Program-made: the position numbers and the translations under genes
Source: Achromobacter sp. UMC71
GTDB lineage: Bacteria; Pseudomonadota; Gammaproteobacteria; Burkholderiales; Burkholderiaceae_B
NCBI RefSeq assembly: GCF_014170305.1
Contig: NZ_LZZT01000014.1
Location: 1-64,000, forward strand
Length of the DNA stretch: 64,000 nt
Direction of reading: 5' to 3'
Shown here: piece after piece, positions 16,734-27,100 of the stretch
Layout: each line of letters starts with the position of its first letter
How positions within the stretch are numbered: the stretch's first letter is position 1
The notes under the pieces: generated by a model
Told to the model about the DNA's origin: nothing
Databases searched by the model: none
What the model saw: the letters and a program-made list of their open reading frames with translations, nothing else

Positions 16734-18398
16734 ATGACTTCGTTCGTGACCCATACCGTCCTTAATCAGGTTCCGCCCCTGGAAGATTATTCGCTGTACG
16801 AGACCGACCCCGCCCTGCGCGAGGCCGCGGCCCGCGAGGGCGCCGGGGCCTGGGCGGGCGACCTGGCGGCGCACGGCGCCTGGTTGGGGCGGTCCCAGAC
16901 CCTGGCCGCCGGCGCCGAAGCCAACCGCTGTCCGCCGCGTCTGTTGGCCTACGACCGCGGCGGTCATCGCATCGACCATGTGGAATTCCATCCGGCGTGG
17001 CAGCTGCTGATGAACGGCATCGCGGCGCGCGGCCTGCACAGCCGGGCCTGGGCGCAGCCGGTGCCCGGCGCCCAAGTGGCGCGCGCCGCGGCCTACCTGA
17101 TGCAGGGCCAGGTCGAGGCCGGCACGCTGTGTCCCACCACCATGACGTTTGCCGCGGTGCCTCTGTTGCAGCGCGAGCCGGCGGGCGTGGTCGACTATGG
17201 CGGCGATTGGCTGCCCGCGCTGTATTCGCGAGAATTCGACGGCGCCGACGCGCCCCTGGCCGGCAAGCGCGGCGCCCTGATTGGCATGGGGCTGACCGAG
17301 AAGCAGGGCGGCTCCGACCTGCGCGCCGTCACCACGCGGGCCGAGCCGCTGGGCCCGGCGGGCCGAGGCTGCGCCTATCGTCTCGTCGGGCACAAATGGT
17401 TTTTTTCGGTGCCGCAGGCCGACGCGCATCTGGTACTGGCGCAAACCAGCGAAGGACTCAGCTGCTTTTTCGTGCCGCGCTGGATTCCCGGCGGGCCGCG
17501 CAACGCCATCCGCATCCGGCGCCTGAAGGACAAGCTGGGCAATCTCAGCAACGCCAGCGCCGAGGTCGAATTCGAAGAGGCCTGGGGGGCGATGGTGGGC
17601 GAGCCCGGACGCGGCCTGGCAGTGCTGCTGGAAATGGCGGCCACCACCCGGCTCGATTGCGTGCTGGGCAGCGCCGCGCTGCTGCGCCAGGCGCTGGTGC
17701 AGTCGCTGCACCATGCCGGCCACCGCCAGGCTTTCGGCAAGCCGCTAATGGCGCAGCCGCTGATGCGCAACGTGCTGGCCGACCTGGCGCTGGAATCCGA
17801 GGCCGCCCAGGCGCTGGCGCTGCGGCTGGCGCGGGCGGTGGACGAGCGGGGCGACACGCGGTCGCGCGCGCTGGCGCGGGTGGGCACGCCGGCCGCGAAA
17901 CTCTGGGTCTGCAAGCGGGCGATCACGGCGGTGGCCGAATGCATGGAAGTCTGGGGCGGTAACGGCTACGTCGAAGAAGGCCCCATGCCGCGCCTGTATC
18001 GCGAAACGCCGGTCAACTCCATCTGGGAAGGCTCGGGCAACGTCATGGCGCTGGATGTGTTGCGGGCCCTGCAACGCGAACCCGAAGCGCTGCCGGCCCT
18101 GGAAAGCGAATTCGCGCCGGCGGTGGGCCAGTACCGTGAATTCGACGCGGCGCTGGCGGACTGGCGGTCATTGCTGGCCGGCACCGTCCAGGCCGAGTTC
18201 CAGGCCCGCCGCATCGCTTGTGGCCTGGCGCGGCTGTGGCAGGCGGCGCTGTTGATCCAGCACGCGCCCCAGGCGGTGGCGCAGGGCTTTGTCGGCAGCC
18301 GCCTGGGCGCGGCTGGCGGCGTGTTCGGCGAGCTGGCGGCGGGCGCCGACGTGGCGGCGATCCTGGCGCGGGCCTGGCCGGCCGCGGCCGCATGCTAA
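16734..18398 (+). CDS. aidB: AidB-like acyl-CoA dehydrogenase
   Basis: A flavoprotein of the AidB branch of acyl-CoA dehydrogenases; AidB is induced by alkylating agents in E. coli and binds DNA. The 554-residue product is close to AidB's 541. Visible blocks are VEFHPAWQLLMN near residue 82, MGLTEKQGGSDLRA near 183, the flavin-side VGHKWFFS near 215 and the C-terminal MEVWGGNGYVEEGPMPRLYRE near 403. Its ATG is preceded by GGGAG at a 6-base distance. An mpg-type glycosylase also lies in the window, but the two are 4 kb apart, so a shared alkylation response is only a possibility. Confidence 0.87.
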   Translation: MTSFVTHTVLNQVPPLEDYSLYETDPALREAAAREGAGAWAGDLAAHGAWLGRSQTLAAGAEANRCPPRLLAYDRGGHRIDHVEFHPAWQLLMNGIAARGLHSRAWAQPVPGAQVARAAAYLMQGQVEAGTLCPTTMTFAAVPLLQREPAGVVDYGGDWLPALYSREFDGADAPLAGKRGALIGMGLTEKQGGSDLRAVTTRAEPLGPAGRGCAYRLVGHKWFFSVPQADAHLVLAQTSEGLSCFFVPRWIPGGPRNAIRIRRLKDKLGNLSNASAEVEFEEAWGAMVGEPGRGLAVLLEMAATTRLDCVLGSAALLRQALVQSLHHAGHRQAFGKPLMAQPLMRNVLADLALESEAAQALALRLARAVDERGDTRSRALARVGTPAAKLWVCKRAITAVAECMEVWGGNGYVEEGPMPRLYRETPVNSIWEGSGNVMALDVLRALQREPEALPALESEFAPAVGQYREFDAALADWRSLLAGTVQAEFQARRIACGLARLWQAALLIQHAPQAVAQGFVGSRLGAAGGVFGELAAGADVAAILARAWPAAAAC

Positions 18399-18440
18399 AT
18401 TTCCCCGCTCTACTCACCTTTTTTCCGCATTTTCCCCGCC

Positions 18441-19121
18441 ATGCTCACCCAGCAAGAACTCAAGCAGCAAGCCGCAGACGCCGCCCTGGAACTCGTTGAA
18501 CAGGTTGCCGGCCCGGACGTCATCATCGGCGTGGGCACCGGTTCCACCGCCGACCTCTTCATCGACGGGCTGGCGCGTTTCAAGGGCCGTATCGGCGGCA
18601 CGGTCGCCAGTTCCGAGCGCAGCGCGGCACGCCTGGCGGGCCATGGCCTGAAAGTGCTGGACCTGAACGACGTGACGTCCATGCCGCTGTACGTGGACGG
18701 CGCCGACGAAATCGACGCCAACCTGCACATGATCAAGGGCGGCGGCGGCGCGCAGACGCGCGAAAAGATTGTGGCCTCGGTGGCCGAGCGCTTCGTCTGC
18801 ATCGTCGACGAATCCAAGCTGGTGCAGGTCATGGGCAAGTTCCCGCTGCCGATCGAAGTCATCCCGATGGCGCGTGAATCCGTCGCCCGCGCCATGGTCG
18901 CCCTGGGCGGCCAACCGCGCCTGCGCGAAGGCTTCGTCACCGATAACGGCAACATCATCCTGGACGTCGCCGGCCTGTCGATCACCGACGCGCCGGGCCT
19001 GGAAGCCCGCATCAACAACCTGGCGGGTGTCGTGACCGTCGGCCTGTTCGCCATTGCCGGCGCCGACGTGGCGCTGCTGGCCACGCAAAACGGCATCCGC
19101 CGCCTGGACCGCCGCGCCTGA
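18441..19121 (+). CDS. rpiA: Ribose-5-phosphate isomerase A
   Basis: Interconverts ribose 5-phosphate and ribulose 5-phosphate in the pentose phosphate pathway. The 226-residue product has the normal length and the RpiA blocks [16 protein letters not shown] near residue 27, [20 protein letters not shown] near 86, with the catalytic aspartate and glutamate, and [20 protein letters not shown] near 122. The gene stands 42 bases after the aidB-like gene. A GC-rich stem (19138-19145 with 19157-19164) follows the stop without a T-run. Confidence 0.96.
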   Translation: MLTQQELKQQAADAALELVEQVAGPDVIIGVGTGSTADLFIDGLARFKGRIGGTVASSERSAARLAGHGLKVLDLNDVTSMPLYVDGADEIDANLHMIKGGGGAQTREKIVASVAERFVCIVDESKLVQVMGKFPLPIEVIPMARESVARAMVALGGQPRLREGFVTDNGNIILDVAGLSITDAPGLEARINNLAGVVTVGLFAIAGADVALLATQNGIRRLDRRA

Positions 19122-19179
19122 GCGCGCGAGCGGTGCGCTCCGCCCGCGCTTGCCGGGGGCGGAGCCGCGATTCATAATC

Positions 19180-19197
19180 CTGTCACACTTGGGTCAT
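19180..19197 (+). promoter_or_regulatory. Pho-box-like site upstream of phoU
   Basis: CTGTCAC-ACTT-GGGTCAT resembles the PhoB-binding consensus of two CTGTCAT repeats separated by four AT-rich bases: the first repeat matches 6 of 7 and the second 5 of 7, with the exact spacing. It lies 85 bases before the phoU start. I did not find a convincing -10 at the expected distance. PhoB control of phoU is an inference from this match. Confidence 0.5.
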
Positions 19198-19281
19198 AAC
19201 CTTGCCGGTTGTGCAGGCCCATCTCGAGAAACTCTTTCATATCGGGGCAATGCAATGAGATCAACCACGCAGGGAGCCCGG

Positions 19282-20013
19282 ATGACGGAGCATACAAACA
19301 AGCAGTTCGACGCAGATCTGGAAAGCGTCCGTTCGCAGTTCTTGCAGATGGGCGGCGTGGTCGAAGCCATGATCCAGGAGGCCATCGATGCGCTGGCCAG
19401 CGGCGATCTGACGCTGGTTGAAAAGGTGCGCGAGCGTGAAAAGGAAGTCAATCGCCACGAAGTGGAGATCGACGAGAGCATCAGCCGCATCCTCGCCCGC
19501 CACCAGCCCACCGCCATCGACCTGCGCATGCTGATGGCCGTGTCCAAGATGCTGACCGACATGGAACGCTCGGGCGACGAGGCCGAGAAAGTGGCCACCG
19601 TGGCCCGCCGCATCCACGAAGCCGACATGCCGCACATTCCGGTGATCGAATTGCGTCACATGGCCTCCAACGTGCGCACCATGCTGCACCAGGCCCTGGA
19701 TGCCTTCGCCCGCCTCGACCCCATCCTGGCCGCCGCCGTCGTGCGCAGCGACAAGGAAGTGGACAAGGAATGGAAGGGTGCGCTGCGTCACCTGATCACC
19801 TACATGATCGAAGACCCGCGCACCATTTCGCGCGCCATCGATATGATCTTCATCGCGCGCGCGCTGGAACGCATTGGCGACCACGCCAAGAACATGTCCG
19901 AACGCGTCATCTACATGGTCAAGGGCGCCGACGTGCGCCACACCGGCGTCAAGAACACCGAGCGCCTGGCGCGCGGCGAAGAAGACACCCCGAACGAACA
20001 GCAGGATTCCTGA
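19282..20013 (+). CDS. phoU: Phosphate-signalling protein PhoU
   Basis: Negative regulator linking the Pst phosphate transporter to the PhoR/PhoB two-component system. The 243-residue product shows the two-fold three-helix repeat of PhoU with both metal-binding signatures, MERSGDEAEKVA near residue 94 and LERIGDHAKNMSE near 196. I start at 19282 because GGGAG lies 6 bases before it; an ATG at 19255 is also in frame. PhoU genes usually end a pstSCAB operon; here rpiA precedes it and no pst gene is visible. A strong terminator follows. Confidence 0.94.
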   Translation: MTEHTNKQFDADLESVRSQFLQMGGVVEAMIQEAIDALASGDLTLVEKVREREKEVNRHEVEIDESISRILARHQPTAIDLRMLMAVSKMLTDMERSGDEAEKVATVARRIHEADMPHIPVIELRHMASNVRTMLHQALDAFARLDPILAAAVVRSDKEVDKEWKGALRHLITYMIEDPRTISRAIDMIFIARALERIGDHAKNMSERVIYMVKGADVRHTGVKNTERLARGEEDTPNEQQDS

Positions 20014-20057
20014 TCCGCGGGCGGCTTTGCGCCGCTCGCTGTCCAGGCAAAAGAAGG

Positions 20058-20088
20058 CCCCAAGCGCCGCGGCGTCTTGGGGTTTTTT
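20058..20088 (+). terminator. Rho-independent terminator of phoU
   Basis: CCCCAAG (20058-20064) pairs with CTTGGGG (20076-20082), with a CG-rich loop, followed by six T (20083-20088). Confidence 0.88.
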
Positions 20089-20143
20089 CTTGAGGTACTG
20101 GTTTTCCTGCTTTTGTTTGGTATCGGTGGCGGGTGGCCGTGCC

Positions 20144-22129
20144 TTACCGCGTGGCGGCTACGGCGGCCGGCGGCAGCACCGTACCCTGGCACAGCCGTGG
20201 GTCGGGCACGCCGGGTTTGCCGGCATTGATGCGTCCGGCCAGGCGGCGGCCGAAGGCGGGCAGGGCCTGCGCGCTGACCTCCAGGTCATACCAGCCTTCG
20301 CAGCCTGCGTATTTCAATTCCAGCGCGCCGCCGGCCTGCACGTGCGCCATGGCGCGCCAGCCGTCGCCCATGCGTGATTCGATCTTCACCGGCTGGTGCG
20401 TGTCGCCGTGGTTGATCAGGCGCAGTCGCACGCCGGATGTCACCGGCACCAATTGCGTTTCGAGCAGGCCGGCGTCTTGCGCGTCGCCGCGGAACTGGCG
20501 GTGAAAGCCGTCGGGGCCCAGCAGCCACAGATCGTAGGCGCCGTCCGCATGCAGGCGCCAGCCGTCGTCCAGCCGGGCACCCGCGCCCACCGTGTAGCGG
20601 CGCGGGGCGCGCGCCAGCACCAGGCGGTCGTACACATGCAGCACGGCGCCGGCCGTGCCGGGGTTGCGGAAGGTCAGGCGGTAGTGCTCGCTGTCCGCGG
20701 TCATGCGGCCCACGGCCTCCAGGGCATAGGGCAGCGCGCAGGCGTGGCGGATGCTGTCGGCGTGCAACCAGCCGCGGTCGCCGGCAAAATCGAAGGCCGA
20801 GGTCAGGTCGCCGGCCACGGCGCGGCGCCAGGCGCTGATGTTGGGCTCGGCCACCCCGAAACGGGCTTCCAGGAAGCGGATCACCGAGGTGTGGTCGAAC
20901 ACCTGCGAATTGACCCAGCCGCCCCGGCTCCAGGGGGACACCACCAGCATCGGCACGCGCGGGCCCATGCCGAAGCCGCGGCCGTGCAGCGCCGGCGGGT
21001 CGTCCGGAGAGCCGGCGCTGGGGCCGTGGCGGGCATCGTGGTATTCGCCGTCCAACTCCACCGTGGACAGGCCGCCGCAATGGTTGCCCGCCGGGTCGTG
21101 CGTGACGCGCGCCGGGGGCGCGGGTGGCGGCATGTGGTCGAAAAAGCAGTCGTTCTCGTCGTAGGTGACCAGGAACACGCAGCCGCTCCAGACGGCAGGG
21201 TTGCGCGTCAGGATCTCGAGCACCCGCTCCGTATAGGCGCCGCCCTGGCGCGGCGACGAGACTTCCGGATGCTCGGAATCGGCGGTGGGCGCGATGATCC
21301 ACGACACCTGGGGCAGCGTGCCCTGGTCCACGTCGCGCGCCAGGTCGTCCAGGGTATGGGTGGACAGGGCCCGGTCGCGCAGCGGCGCGTGCGCGGCGTC
21401 GCCGGCAAGCTGGCGGCGGTACTGGCGAAAGCCGGCCAGCGGGTTGTCGTGGAAGTTGTCCGCCATGTCCTGGTAGATGCGCCAGTCGATGCCGGCGGCC
21501 TGCAGGCGTTCCGGGTAGGTGGTCCAGCCATACCCCTGGTCGGCCGGTCCCAGGCGGTCGAACGTATTGACCAGGGCGGGGCCGCCGGCGCGCCCCAGCG
21601 GATCGTTGGTGCCGGTCCACAGGAACAGCCGGTTCGGATTGGTGCCGGCGTGGATCGCGCAGTGGTAGGCGTCGCACAGCGTGAAGGCGTTGGCCAGCGC
21701 GGTCTGGAACGGCACTTCGTCGGGACGGTAGGCACCCAGCCCCAGGCGGCTCTTGGCGGCCAGCCATTGGTCCATGCGGCCGTCGTTCCAGGCGCGCTGG
21801 GCGTCGTCCCAGGTGTGCGGCGTGATGTAGCCCACCGGCGTGTGGCTGGCGTATTCGCCATGCAGCGCATAGGGCCGCAGTTGCTGGCCGCCGTCGGCCT
21901 GAATCAGCACGTTGCCCGCCGCGGTGGGCGCGGGATGCGGGTCGGCAAAGCCGCGCACGCCGGGCAACGCGCCGAAATAATGGTCGAAGGACCGGTTCTC
22001 CTGCATCAGGATGACGACATGCCGCACATCGTCCAGCGTGCCGCGCTTGCGGTCGGGCGCGATCGCCAGCGCACGGCGAATGGCCGGGGGCAGGTCTGCG
22101 GCGAGGGCGGAACTCGGTTCTTCTGTCAT
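20144..22129 (-). CDS. Phosphocholine-type phospholipase C family protein, no export signal
   Basis: A 661-residue member of the phosphoesterase family of bacterial phospholipases C (PlcH/PlcN type). Signatures: HVVILMQENRSFDHYFG near residue 37, containing the metal and nucleophile region, NPNRLFLWTGTND near 162, and VTYDENDCFFDHMPPP near 315. Two repeats of the C-terminal phospholipase C domain occupy about 480-570 and 575-655. Relatives normally start with a twin-arginine signal peptide of 30-40 residues. Here the frame begins MTEEPSSALAADLPPAIRR, directly at what is usually the mature end, and an in-frame stop lies just upstream. Either it acts in the cytoplasm, or the signal was lost. 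No good ribosome binding site precedes this ATG. Confidence 0.85.
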   Translation of the reverse strand: MTEEPSSALAADLPPAIRRALAIAPDRKRGTLDDVRHVVILMQENRSFDHYFGALPGVRGFADPHPAPTAAGNVLIQADGGQQLRPYALHGEYASHTPVGYITPHTWDDAQRAWNDGRMDQWLAAKSRLGLGAYRPDEVPFQTALANAFTLCDAYHCAIHAGTNPNRLFLWTGTNDPLGRAGGPALVNTFDRLGPADQGYGWTTYPERLQAAGIDWRIYQDMADNFHDNPLAGFRQYRRQLAGDAAHAPLRDRALSTHTLDDLARDVDQGTLPQVSWIIAPTADSEHPEVSSPRQGGAYTERVLEILTRNPAVWSGCVFLVTYDENDCFFDHMPPPAPPARVTHDPAGNHCGGLSTVELDGEYHDARHGPSAGSPDDPPALHGRGFGMGPRVPMLVVSPWSRGGWVNSQVFDHTSVIRFLEARFGVAEPNISAWRRAVAGDLTSAFDFAGDRGWLHADSIRHACALPYALEAVGRMTADSEHYRLTFRNPGTAGAVLHVYDRLVLARAPRRYTVGAGARLDDGWRLHADGAYDLWLLGPDGFHRQFRGDAQDAGLLETQLVPVTSGVRLRLINHGDTHQPVKIESRMGDGWRAMAHVQAGGALELKYAGCEGWYDLEVSAQALPAFGRRLAGRINAGKPGVPDPRLCQGTVLPPAAVAATR

Positions 22130-22199
22130 GACGGCTTTAATACGACCAGCAATATCGGAATCTTAAGGCCAGTGCCGGGCGGGGCGGCCAATCGGGCTG

Positions 22200-22235
22200 C
22201 AAAAGCGCGAAGCCCCTCGCGAACGAGGGGCTTCG
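22200..22235 (-). terminator. Terminator downstream of yggX
   Basis: A perfect 12-bp stem, 22208-22219 with 22224-22235, with CGAA loop. On the minus strand it is followed by a short T-run from 22204 to 22201. It closes the argA-yggX transcript before the phospholipase gene. Confidence 0.75.
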
Positions 22236-22266
22236 AGGCGTGCCGCGCGCGGCGGCGCGGCGGCAA

Positions 22267-22539
22267 TCAGGCCGAGGGCGGGACGTAGCCCTGAGCTTCG
22301 ACGCTGCCATCTTCGAACAGGAAGCGTTCCATTTGCTGCTGCAGATACTTGCGGGCGCGGGCGTCGGCCAGGTTCAGGCGGTTTTCGTTGACCAGGCGGG
22401 TTTGCACCTGCTTCCACTCTTCCCAAGCTTCCTTGGAAATGCTTTGCCAGATACGGGTGCCGAGTTCGCCGGGGTAGGGCGGAAAATCCAGCCCTTCGGC
22501 TTCACGCTTCAATTTCACACAGTTGACGGTACGGGCCAT
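22267..22539 (-). CDS. yggX: Fe(2+)-trafficking / oxidative damage protection protein YggX
   Basis: A 90-residue cytoplasmic protein that protects iron-sulfur clusters and is thought to handle labile iron. It opens with [21 protein letters not shown], containing the single conserved cysteine at residue 7, and continues with the family blocks [18 protein letters not shown] near 28 and [16 protein letters not shown] near 50. Full length. It follows argA on the same strand after about 97 bases that include a GC-rich stem (22581-22590 with 22598-22607) without a T-run. Confidence 0.96.
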   Translation of the reverse strand: MARTVNCVKLKREAEGLDFPPYPGELGTRIWQSISKEAWEEWKQVQTRLVNENRLNLADARARKYLQQQMERFLFEDGSVEAQGYVPPSA

Positions 22540-22636
22540 GGTTCGCTGCCGGAAAGAATAAGTAATGGGCCATTTTAGCGGGCTTGGCGCGCGGACGGCG
22601 CCAAGCCCCTTCGGACCCTGCGGGTAGCGCCGGGCG

Positions 22637-23995
22637 TTACAGCTTCTTGATGAACACCAGGCTGTTGCGCGAGCGGTTGTAGTGGTTCTGTTTTTCGCGT
22701 GGCAGGTCGGTGATGCCGCCCTGCACGAAACCGCGCTTCATGAACCAGTGCGAGGTGCGGGTGGTCAGCACGAACAGCCGCTTGGCGCCGGTGGCGCGGG
22801 CGCGCGATTCCATGTGGCGCAGCAGGATCTCGCCTTCGCCCGAGCCTTGCCATTCGGGGTGCACGATCAGGCAGGCCATTTCGGCCATCTGCTCGTCGGC
22901 GAAGGTGTGCAGGGCCGCGCAGCCGTAGATCACGCCATCGTGCTCGAGCACGGTGAAGTTTTCGACATCGCGTTCGACCACGCTGCGCGGGCGCGGCACC
23001 AGCGTGCCGTCGGCTTCCAGGGGCTCGATCAGGCTCAGGATGGCGCCGACGTCGTCGATGGTGGCCGGGCGCAGGTCGTCCAGCGTGTCTTCCACCACCA
23101 TGGTGCCCACGCCGTCGTGGGTGAAGATTTCGAGCAGCACGCTGCCGTCCAGCGCGAACGGCACCAGGTGGGCGCGGGCCACGCCGCGCTTGACCGCCAG
23201 CGAGGCGTACTGCAGGTAGGCGCCAGTTTCCTCGTCCAGCGAGCCGGCGGCCAGCAGGCCGTCGGCGTCGACGCGGGCCAGTTCGGTGTCGACGGTGCCG
23301 TCTTCGTTCAGCACGCCTTGGCCGCTGGACAGGAAGATCAGCTTTTCAGCGCGCAGCGCCACGGCCACGCTGGTGGCCAGGTCTTCCATGGCCAGGTTGA
23401 AGGCGTCGCCGGTGGGCGAGAAGCCCAGGGGCGACAGCAGGACGACCGACGAACCCTTTTCGATGGCGAACTTCAGCGCGTCGACGTCGATCTTGCGCAC
23501 CTGGCCGGTGTGCTTGTAGTCCACGCCGTCGAGCACGCCGGTGGGGCGCGCGGTGACGAAATTGCCCGAAATGACGCGGATGTGCGCGTGCGACATGGGC
23601 GTGTTGGGCAGGCCCTGGCTGAAGGCGGCCTCGATGTCCAGGCGGATTTCGCCGGCGGCTTCCTTGGCGCATTCCAGCGCGGCGGCGTCGGTGGGCGCCA
23701 GGCCGCGGTCGAATTGCTGGGTGAAGCCCTTCAGGCGCAGTTGTTCGTTGACCTGGGGGCGCGAGCCATGCACCAGCACCAGCCGTATGCCCAGCGAGGA
23801 CAGCAGCGACAAGTCCTGGACCAGCGCATTCAGCGCGCCGGCCTGCACCAATTCACCGCCAAACGCCACTACGAAGGTCTTGCCTCGGAACGCATGCACA
23901 TAGGGCGCCACATCTCGGAACCATCGGACGAACTGGGCAGGGGCGAATTCAGGGGCTTCAAGGGCGGAGACGGTGTCTGGTTCCAGGTCGGGCAT
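22637..23995 (-). CDS. argA: Amino-acid N-acetyltransferase (N-acetylglutamate synthase)
   Basis: First enzyme of arginine biosynthesis: transfers acetyl from acetyl-CoA to glutamate. The product has the classical ArgA two-domain form: an amino-acid-kinase-like domain ([13 protein letters not shown] near residue 38, [15 protein letters not shown] near 70), which binds arginine as feedback inhibitor, and a C-terminal GNAT domain ([20 protein letters not shown] near 390). I start at ATG 23995 (452 residues). The frame reaches back to a TTG at 24049. It is divergent from hrpA with about 135 bases between them. Confidence 0.93.
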   Translation of the reverse strand: MPDLEPDTVSALEAPEFAPAQFVRWFRDVAPYVHAFRGKTFVVAFGGELVQAGALNALVQDLSLLSSLGIRLVLVHGSRPQVNEQLRLKGFTQQFDRGLAPTDAAALECAKEAAGEIRLDIEAAFSQGLPNTPMSHAHIRVISGNFVTARPTGVLDGVDYKHTGQVRKIDVDALKFAIEKGSSVVLLSPLGFSPTGDAFNLAMEDLATSVAVALRAEKLIFLSSGQGVLNEDGTVDTELARVDADGLLAAGSLDEETGAYLQYASLAVKRGVARAHLVPFALDGSVLLEIFTHDGVGTMVVEDTLDDLRPATIDDVGAILSLIEPLEADGTLVPRPRSVVERDVENFTVLEHDGVIYGCAALHTFADEQMAEMACLIVHPEWQGSGEGEILLRHMESRARATGAKRLFVLTTRTSHWFMKRGFVQGGITDLPREKQNHYNRSRNSLVFIKKL

Positions 23996-24100
23996 GATGG
24001 GTGGGGCAAATCCTGAGAGTGGCAACAACGCGGCGAGGCGCCGCGTCAACGCGCCGTCGCAAGGGCGGCGTGCCGAAATTATATGACCGCGGGGCGTTTA

Positions 24101-24106
24101 TATAAT
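24101..24106 (+). promoter_or_regulatory. Candidate -10 element for hrpA
   Basis: TATAAT inside an AT-rich run, 25 bases upstream of the hrpA ATG. The -35 region is not clear. The same 136-base gap must also carry the promoter of the divergent argA. Confidence 0.5.
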
Positions 24107-24131
24107 AGGAACCTAACCGGACAAATCGTAC

Positions 24132-27100
24132 ATGCCAGAATCTTCCCGCCCGCGGCCGCCCGAAGCAGCCGACGGGTCGACCCGTGCCCCCGGAAAGCCG
24201 CGGGCCAGCGGCGTGGCCCAGGCCGAGCGCCGGGCGCCCCGCCCCGAGCGGCCCATTCCCGCCGTCACCTACCCCGAAGACCTGCCCGTCAGCGCGCGGC
24301 GCCAGGAGATCGCGCGCGCCATCGCCAACCATCAGGTGGTGATCGTCAGCGGCGAGACCGGCTCGGGCAAGACCACCCAGCTGCCCAAGATCTGCCTGGA
24401 GCTGGGCCGCGGCCGCCAGAAGATGATCGGCCATACCCAGCCGCGGCGGCTGGCCGCCACCTCGGTGGCCAAGCGCATCGCCGAGGAACTGAATACCCCG
24501 ATGGGCGAGGTGGTGGGCTACCAGGTGCGGTTCAGCGACCGCACCGGCCCCAACGCGTCCATCAAATTGATGACCGATGGCATTTTGCTGGCCGAGTCGC
24601 AGCGCGATCCGCTTTTGCGCCGCTACGACACCATCATCATCGACGAGGCGCACGAACGCAGCCTGAACATCGATTTTCTGCTGGGCTACCTGAAGCAGCT
24701 GTTGCCGCGGCGCCCGGACCTGAAGATCATCATCACGTCGGCCACCATCGACGCCGAGCGCTTCGCCCGCCATTTCGCGGCGTCCGAAGACAAGCTCGCG
24801 CCGGTCATCGAGGTCTCGGGCCGGCTGTACCCGGTTGAATTGCGCTACCGCCCGGTGCGCGAGGAAGCCGCCGAGGACGAGGCGCCCGCCAAGCCCGGCC
24901 GCGACCGCGAACGCATGTCCGGCGACGAAGAGCGCGACCTGGTCGACGCCATCGTCGACGCCGTGGACGAGTGCGCCCGCCATGGTCCGGGCGACGTACT
25001 GGTGTTCCTGCCCGGCGAGCGCGAGATTCGCGAGTCGGCCGAGGCGCTGCGCAAGCGCCATCCGGCTGGCACCGAGGTGCTGCCGCTGTACGCGCGCCTG
25101 TCGCAGGCCGAACAGGAACAGATCTTCCATCCGCGCGGCAACGCGCGGCGCATCGTGCTGGCCACCAACGTGGCCGAAACCTCGCTGACCGTGCCCGGCA
25201 TCCGCTTCGTGGTCGACAGCGGTCTGGCCCGCATCAAGCGCTATTCCTGGCGCAACAAGGTCGAACAGCTGCGCATCGAGCCCATCAGCCGGGCCTCGGC
25301 CAATCAGCGCGCCGGCCGTTGCGGCCGCGTCGGCCCGGGCGTATGCATCCGGCTCTACGACGAGGCCGACTTCAACGCCCGCGCGGCCTTCACCGACCCC
25401 GAAGTGCTGCGCTCGTCGCTGGCCTCGGTCATCCTGCGGATGAAGTCGCTCAAGCTCGATGACATCGAGCAGTTTCCCTTCGTCGAAGCACCGCCCGGGC
25501 GCGCCATCGCCGACGGCTACCATCTGCTGCAGGAACTGGGCGCCATCGAGCTGGCCTCGGCCGACGACGATCCCGATGCCACCCGCAGCGGCGCCTCGTT
25601 CGTGCTGACCGAGACCGGCCACGAACTGGCCAAACTGCCGGTGGACCCGCGCATCGGCCGCATGATCCTGGCCGCGCGCGAACAGCAGTGCCTGGCCGAA
25701 ATGCTGATCATCGCGTCGGCGCTGTCGGTGCAGGACGCCCGAGACCGCCCCATGCAGGAGCGCGAGGCGGCCGAAGCCGCCCACGCCAAGTTCGCCGACG
25801 ACAAGTCCGAGTTCATTTCCTTCCTGAAACTGTGGCGCTGGTACGGTGAACAGGTCCAGCACAAGGCCTCGCAGCGCAAGCTGGTGAGCCTGTTGCGGCA
25901 GAATTTCCTGTCGCCCATCCGCCTGCGCGAATGGCACGACGTTCACACCCAGCTGGCTGCCCTGGTGGGCGAACAGGGCTGGCGCGTCAACCAGATCGAG
26001 GCCACCTACGAACAGCTGCACCTGGCCCTGCTGTCGGGCCTGCTGGGCAACATCGGCTTCAAGAGCGACGAGGGCGGCCATTACCAGGGCGCCCGCGACA
26101 TCCGCTTCCACATCCACCCCGGCTCGCGCCTGGTCAAGAAGGCGGGCCGCTGGATCGTCGCCGCCGAACTGGTCGAGACGACCCGGCTGTATGCGCGCTG
26201 CGTGGCCAGGATCGACCCGGTCTGGCTGGAAAAGGTGGGCGCCCACCTGATCCGCAAGAACTGGTCGGACCCGCGCTGGGAAAAGAAGGCTGGCCAGGTC
26301 GTGGCCAACGAACGCGCCACGCTGTACGGGCTGACCATCTACACCGGCCGGCGCATCCAGTACGGCCGCGTGCATCCGCGCGAGGCGCGCGAACTGTTCA
26401 TCCGCCAGGCGCTGGTGCCGGGCGAGATCGATACGCGCCTGGCCTTCGTGGCCCACAACCGCAAACTGATCGCCGGCATCGAAAAGCTCGAGCACCAGAC
26501 CCGCCGCCCGGACATCCTGGTCGACGACGAGCTGATCTACGCCTTCTACGACCGCCAGTTGCCGGCCGACATCTCGCAGACCGCGACCCTCGAAAAATGG
26601 GTGGGCGGGCTGGACAAGGCCGCCGCGGCCAAGCTCATGCTGACGCGCGACGAGTTGATGCGGCACGAGGCCGCCGGCGTCACCACCGACGTCTTTCCCA
26701 AGAAGGTCGAGTGGCAGGGCGTCTCGATGGCGCTGGACTACCACTTCGAGCCCGGCTCGCCGCGCGATGGCGTGACGCTGTCGGTGCCGCTGTTTGCCCT
26801 GAACCAGATCGATCCGGCGCGCTGCGAATGGCTGGTGCCCGGCATGCTCAAGGAAAAGGCGCATCTGCTGCTCAAGTCCTTGCCACAGAAGCTGCGCCGC
26901 CACTGCGTGCCGCTGCCCGACTACGCCGCCGGCTTCTACGACCGCTGGTTCGAGCGCATGGCCGATCCCCAGATGGGCCTGGTCGACGCCCTGATCGCCG
27001 ACATGTGGGACCAGGTGCAGGTGCGCCCGGCCGTGGCCGATTTCAAGCTGGAAACCCTGCCGGCCCACCTGTTCATGAATTTCCGGGTGGTCGACGAGCA

